A DNA stretch of 9,426 bases, taken from contig JARFUL010000311.1 in NCBI GenBank assembly GCA_029289015.1, positions 1 through 9,426 on the forward strand, written 5' to 3'. This DNA is from Syntrophobacteria bacterium (GTDB lineage Bacteria > Desulfobacterota > Syntrophobacteria > JARFUL01). The notes under the pieces were generated by a model. It was not told the DNA's origin. It was given only the letters and a program-made list of their open reading frames with translations, and ran no database searches. Both the position numbers and the translations under genes were made by a program. This document shows positions 7,272 through 9,426 of the stretch, piece after piece (within the stretch, counting starts at the first letter, position 1; the number at the start of each line of letters is the position of its first letter).

Positions 7272-9156
7272 TGGCCACCTCCCGGTGCCACAGCTCCAGC
7301 ATGAGAAGGGAGTAGAGCCTGTAGCCGTGGTCCGATGCTCCGCTGTGGTGCTCGTCGAAGAGTTTGGACACGGTGTCCATGCGGAAGAACCTCCGGCTCA
7401 GGGAGCCCCGGCTGAACACCAGGTCCCGGGCCTGAACCCCCAGCTCGCCCTTCAGCCACGTGGATATGGGCACCCCGAACCCCCGCTTGGGCCTCTCGGT
7501 GTGGCCGGGGGGCAGCATGCCGCTGAAAATCTTCTTGAGGAGCCGCTTGGTGGACAGTCTCCTGAGCTTGTACTTCGCGGGCAGGGACGCGGCCAGCTCC
7601 ACCAGCTCGTGGTCCAGGAAGGGGGAGCGTCCCTCCAGCGAGACCGCCATGGTGGCCACGTCCGCCTTCACCAGGAGGTCCTCGGGCAGGTAGGTCAAGA
7701 TATCCGTCTCCTGGAGCCTGTCCACGCACCCGGCGCCCCTGGCCCGGCCCATCACGTCAAAGAGATAGCCCCTGGGGTCGAACCCGGCCAGGGACTCCAT
7801 GAGCTCCGGCCGGTAGAGCGCGGGCCGTATCGCGGGGTGGAAGTGGCAGATCCATCTGAGGTAGCGTGCCTTCTCGTCCTCCGCCGCGGCCTCCAGGAAC
7901 CTCTTGGCCCTCCTCAGGGGATGCCGGATGGTCTGGGGCTCGGGCAGGGAGCGGCCCAACCTGGCGAGGTGCTTTCTCAGTGGCGCGGGCATCCCGTGGA
8001 GGTAGCACGCGATCTTCTGGGCCAGGTACCTGTCGTAGCCTGCAAAGGACTCGTCGCCCCCGTCCCCGCTCAAGGCCACGGTGACCCGGCTTCTCGTCTC
8101 TTTTGCCACGTAGAAGGTCGGGATCGCGGAGCTGTCGGCAAAGGGCTCCCCGAAGTGCCTCACCAGCATGGGGAGAACTTCCGCGGCCCTGGGGCGCACC
8201 ACGAACTCGTGGTGGTCGGTGAAGTACATCTTTGCCACCTTGGCCGCGTCGGGAAGCTCGTTGTAGACCTCCTCGTCGAACCCGATGGAGAAGGTCTTCA
8301 CCTTGCCCGCTTCCTCGGCCATGAGCGCGACCACTATCGCGGAGTCCATGCCGCCGGAGAGGAACGCGCCCAGGGGCACGTCGGACACGAGCCTCAGCTT
8401 CACCGCTTCCCTCAGCTTGTCCAGGACCAGCTCCGCGGCCTCCTCTTCGCGCACCTCAATCTTGCGGCCAAAGTCCACCCGCCAGTAGCGCTCTATTGAG
8501 ACCCCCTTTTTGTCGATGATCATCACGTGGGCCGGGGGGAGCTTCTTCACCCCTTTGAATATCGTCCGCGGCGCGGGCACGTACTGGTAGGTGAGGTAGA
8601 GGTCCAGGGACCTGGGGTCTATCTCCCCGGGAACATCCGGGTCCCTCAGCAGGGAGCCAAGGGAGGAGCTGAAGGAGACGAACCCTTGGCCCTGGTAGTA
8701 AAAGAGCGGCTTCTTGCCCACCCGGTCCCTCGCGAGGATCAGCCTCCCGGCCCTCTTGTCCCAGGCCGCGAACGCGAACATGCCCCTGAACCTCTTCACA
8801 GCTTCCGGCCCCCACTCCTCCACGCAGTGGAGAGCGACCTCGGTGTCGGAATGGGACCTGAACGCGTGGCCCAGGGACTCGAGCTCTCCCCTCAGTTGCC
8901 TGAAGTTGTATATCTCGCCGTTGTGAACTATCGAGAAGGTTTCGTCCTCGTTGGTCATGGGCTGGCACGCGGCCTCGGAGAGGTCTATTATGGAGAGCCT
9001 CCGGTGGCCGAGACAGACGGACATGCCCCCGGCCTGGTCCCTGAAGAGGCCCGCGTCGTCCGGCCCCCGGTGGACCATCTCATCGCGCATGGCCTTGACC
9101 ACCGCTGTCCTATCGGCCCCGGGCTCGAAGTCCAGCCTTCCGCAGATCCCGCACAT
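7261..9156 (-). CDS. asnB: Asparagine synthase (glutamine-hydrolysing) family amidotransferase
   Basis: A 631-residue class II glutamine amidotransferase. The N-terminal Ntn-hydrolase domain (about 1-210) has the nucleophile Cys2 in MCGIC, R52 in HRRLSI, HNGEIYN at 78-84 and SDTE at 103-106. The C-terminal ATP-pyrophosphatase domain carries SGGMDS at 267-272, GDGGDE at 364-369, EGRSPFLDHE at 508-517 and RPKRGFGVP at 555-563. All key glutaminase and synthetase motifs are present, so the enzyme should be active: it releases ammonia from glutamine and transfers it to an adenylated carboxyl group. I chose the ATG at 9156 over the in-frame ATG at 9186 because Cys2 must become N-terminal after Met removal, and an AAGGGG site lies 8 bases upstream. 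The length resembles amidotransferases of exopolysaccharide/exosortase loci, and its place among glycosyltransferases suggests it amidates a glycan acid or sugar. That role is inference; plain asparagine synthesis remains possible. Confidence 0.93.
   Translation of the reverse strand: MCGICGRLDFEPGADRTAVVKAMRDEMVHRGPDDAGLFRDQAGGMSVCLGHRRLSIIDLSEAACQPMTNEDETFSIVHNGEIYNFRQLRGELESLGHAFRSHSDTEVALHCVEEWGPEAVKRFRGMFAFAAWDKRAGRLILARDRVGKKPLFYYQGQGFVSFSSSLGSLLRDPDVPGEIDPRSLDLYLTYQYVPAPRTIFKGVKKLPPAHVMIIDKKGVSIERYWRVDFGRKIEVREEEAAELVLDKLREAVKLRLVSDVPLGAFLSGGMDSAIVVALMAEEAGKVKTFSIGFDEEVYNELPDAAKVAKMYFTDHHEFVVRPRAAEVLPMLVRHFGEPFADSSAIPTFYVAKETRSRVTVALSGDGGDESFAGYDRYLAQKIACYLHGMPAPLRKHLARLGRSLPEPQTIRHPLRRAKRFLEAAAEDEKARYLRWICHFHPAIRPALYRPELMESLAGFDPRGYLFDVMGRARGAGCVDRLQETDILTYLPEDLLVKADVATMAVSLEGRSPFLDHELVELAASLPAKYKLRRLSTKRLLKKIFSGMLPPGHTERPKRGFGVPISTWLKGELGVQARDLVFSRGSLSRRFFRMDTVSKLFDEHHSGASDHGYRLYSLLMLELWHREVASGR
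7278..7283 (-). promoter_or_regulatory. Strong ribosome binding site before a GTG start
   Basis: The minus strand reads GGGAGG, six bases before the GTG at 7271. It sits within the last codons of the amidotransferase gene. It decides the GTG start of the first GT4 glycosyltransferase, because no ATG gives a better-placed N-terminus. Confidence 0.75.
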
Positions 9157-9157
9157 C

Positions 9158-9426
9158 TCAGTAGCCCCTTCTGGAAACCAGGGCACTGAGCCCCAGCCCC
9201 GAGAACACTGCCCTCACGGGGAGCACGGGGAGGTAGTAGCGGGGAATGGGCATCATGGGCACGAGCATCAGCGCGAAGTAGGCCACCACGAACGCGGGGC
9301 AGGCCGCGTCCCTGAACCTGTACCCCAGCGCGCGGATGAGCCCCGTAAGAAAAAGGACCAGAAGCAGGTTGTGGGCTATGGTGAGGGGCCAGCGGATCAG
9401 CGGTCTTCCCCTGAGGAGCCTCATCG
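9158..9426 (-). CDS. C-terminal fragment of a polytopic membrane protein, probably a GT39-like glycosyltransferase
   Basis: Only the last ~88 residues lie in the window; the frame is open at the right edge, so the ATG at 9424 is probably an internal methionine rather than the start. The fragment has about three hydrophobic segments (roughly residues 14-33, 40-57 and 63-82 counted from that ATG) and ends in a short basic tail, RRGY. The motif PRYYLPVLPV followed by a small-residue-rich helix resembles the C-terminal end of many PMT/ArnT-type (GT39) enzymes, which transfer sugars from polyprenyl-phosphate donors at the outer face of the inner membrane. The stop codon TGA lies one base before the amidotransferase start (TGA-G-ATG), so it belongs to the same operon. 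It could instead be another multispanning protein with a similar ending; the catalytic N-terminal part is not visible. Confidence 0.6.
   Translation of the reverse strand, partial: MRLLRGRPLIRWPLTIAHNLLLVLFLTGLIRALGYRFRDAACPAFVVAYFALMLVPMMPIPRYYLPVLPVRAVFSGLGLSALVSRRGY
9165..9170 (-). promoter_or_regulatory. Ribosome binding site for the amidotransferase
   Basis: The minus strand reads AAGGGG here, 8 bases before the ATG at 9156. It lies inside the end of the upstream membrane-protein gene. It supports the start that leaves Cys2 at the N-terminus over the ATG ten codons further upstream. Confidence 0.65.

Noticed and set aside
7126..8499. A 457-codon plus-strand frame antisense to the amidotransferase
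   Set aside because: Its composition (Gly, Pro, His, Val, Gln) is that of a reverse-strand shadow of a GC-rich gene. It has no recognisable domain, and the minus-strand frame has complete AsnB motifs.
9157..9186. Ten-residue N-terminal extension of the amidotransferase from the ATG at 9186
   Set aside because: Class II amidotransferases need Cys2 at the mature N-terminus. The extension would bury it and would overlap the upstream gene, and the ATG at 9156 has its own well-spaced AAGGGG.

Overview
The window is one tightly packed run of seven genes, all on the minus strand, so transcription runs from high to low coordinates. It looks like the middle of a surface-polysaccharide locus (O-antigen, capsule or exopolysaccharide). 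The DNA is GC-rich with a distinctive codon habit: AGG for arginine is very common, ATA for isoleucine is frequent, and leucine is mostly CTC or CTG. An undecaprenyl-phosphate glycan pathway, a WaaL/Wzy-type ligase or polymerase and a CapD/FlaA1-type membrane domain suggest a Gram-negative-type bacterium. A deltaproteobacterial, Nitrospirota-like or related candidate lineage is a guess from style only; nothing here fixes the taxon.

Layout in transcription order: (1) 9426-9158, the C-terminal end of a polytopic membrane protein resembling GT39-type glycosyltransferases. (2) 9156-7261, a glutamine-hydrolysing asparagine synthase family amidotransferase. (3) 7271-6117, a GT4 glycosyltransferase. 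(4) 6135-4900, a second GT4 glycosyltransferase. (5) 4903-3923, an NAD-dependent sugar-nucleotide epimerase/dehydratase of the extended SDR family. (6) 3919-2111, a fusion of a WecA/MraY-like polyprenyl-phosphate sugar-1-phosphate transferase with the membrane plus Rossmann half of a CapD/FlaA1 protein, lacking the catalytic dehydratase half. (7) 2100-781, an O-antigen ligase/polymerase-like membrane protein. (8) 784-1, a flippase-like UPF0104/LPG-synthase-TM protein, cut by the window edge and interrupted near its start by an apparent +1 frameshift in a run of eight G.

Neighbouring genes overlap by 4 to 19 bases or are separated by 1 to 10 bases. No internal promoter or terminator is visible and no stretch over 300 bases lacks a gene, so this looks like one translationally coupled operon that extends past both edges. 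A plausible working order is: the SDR enzyme supplies a modified nucleotide sugar, the fusion protein loads the first sugar phosphate onto undecaprenyl phosphate, the two GT4 enzymes extend the chain, the amidotransferase modifies a sugar or carboxyl group, and the ligase/polymerase handles the lipid-linked product on the outer face of the membrane. The substrates cannot be read from the sequence.

The observations most worth following are the domain fusion in gene 6, its placement next to a separate SDR enzyme, and the G8 frameshift in gene 8. I saw no RNA genes, mobile elements or CRISPR arrays.
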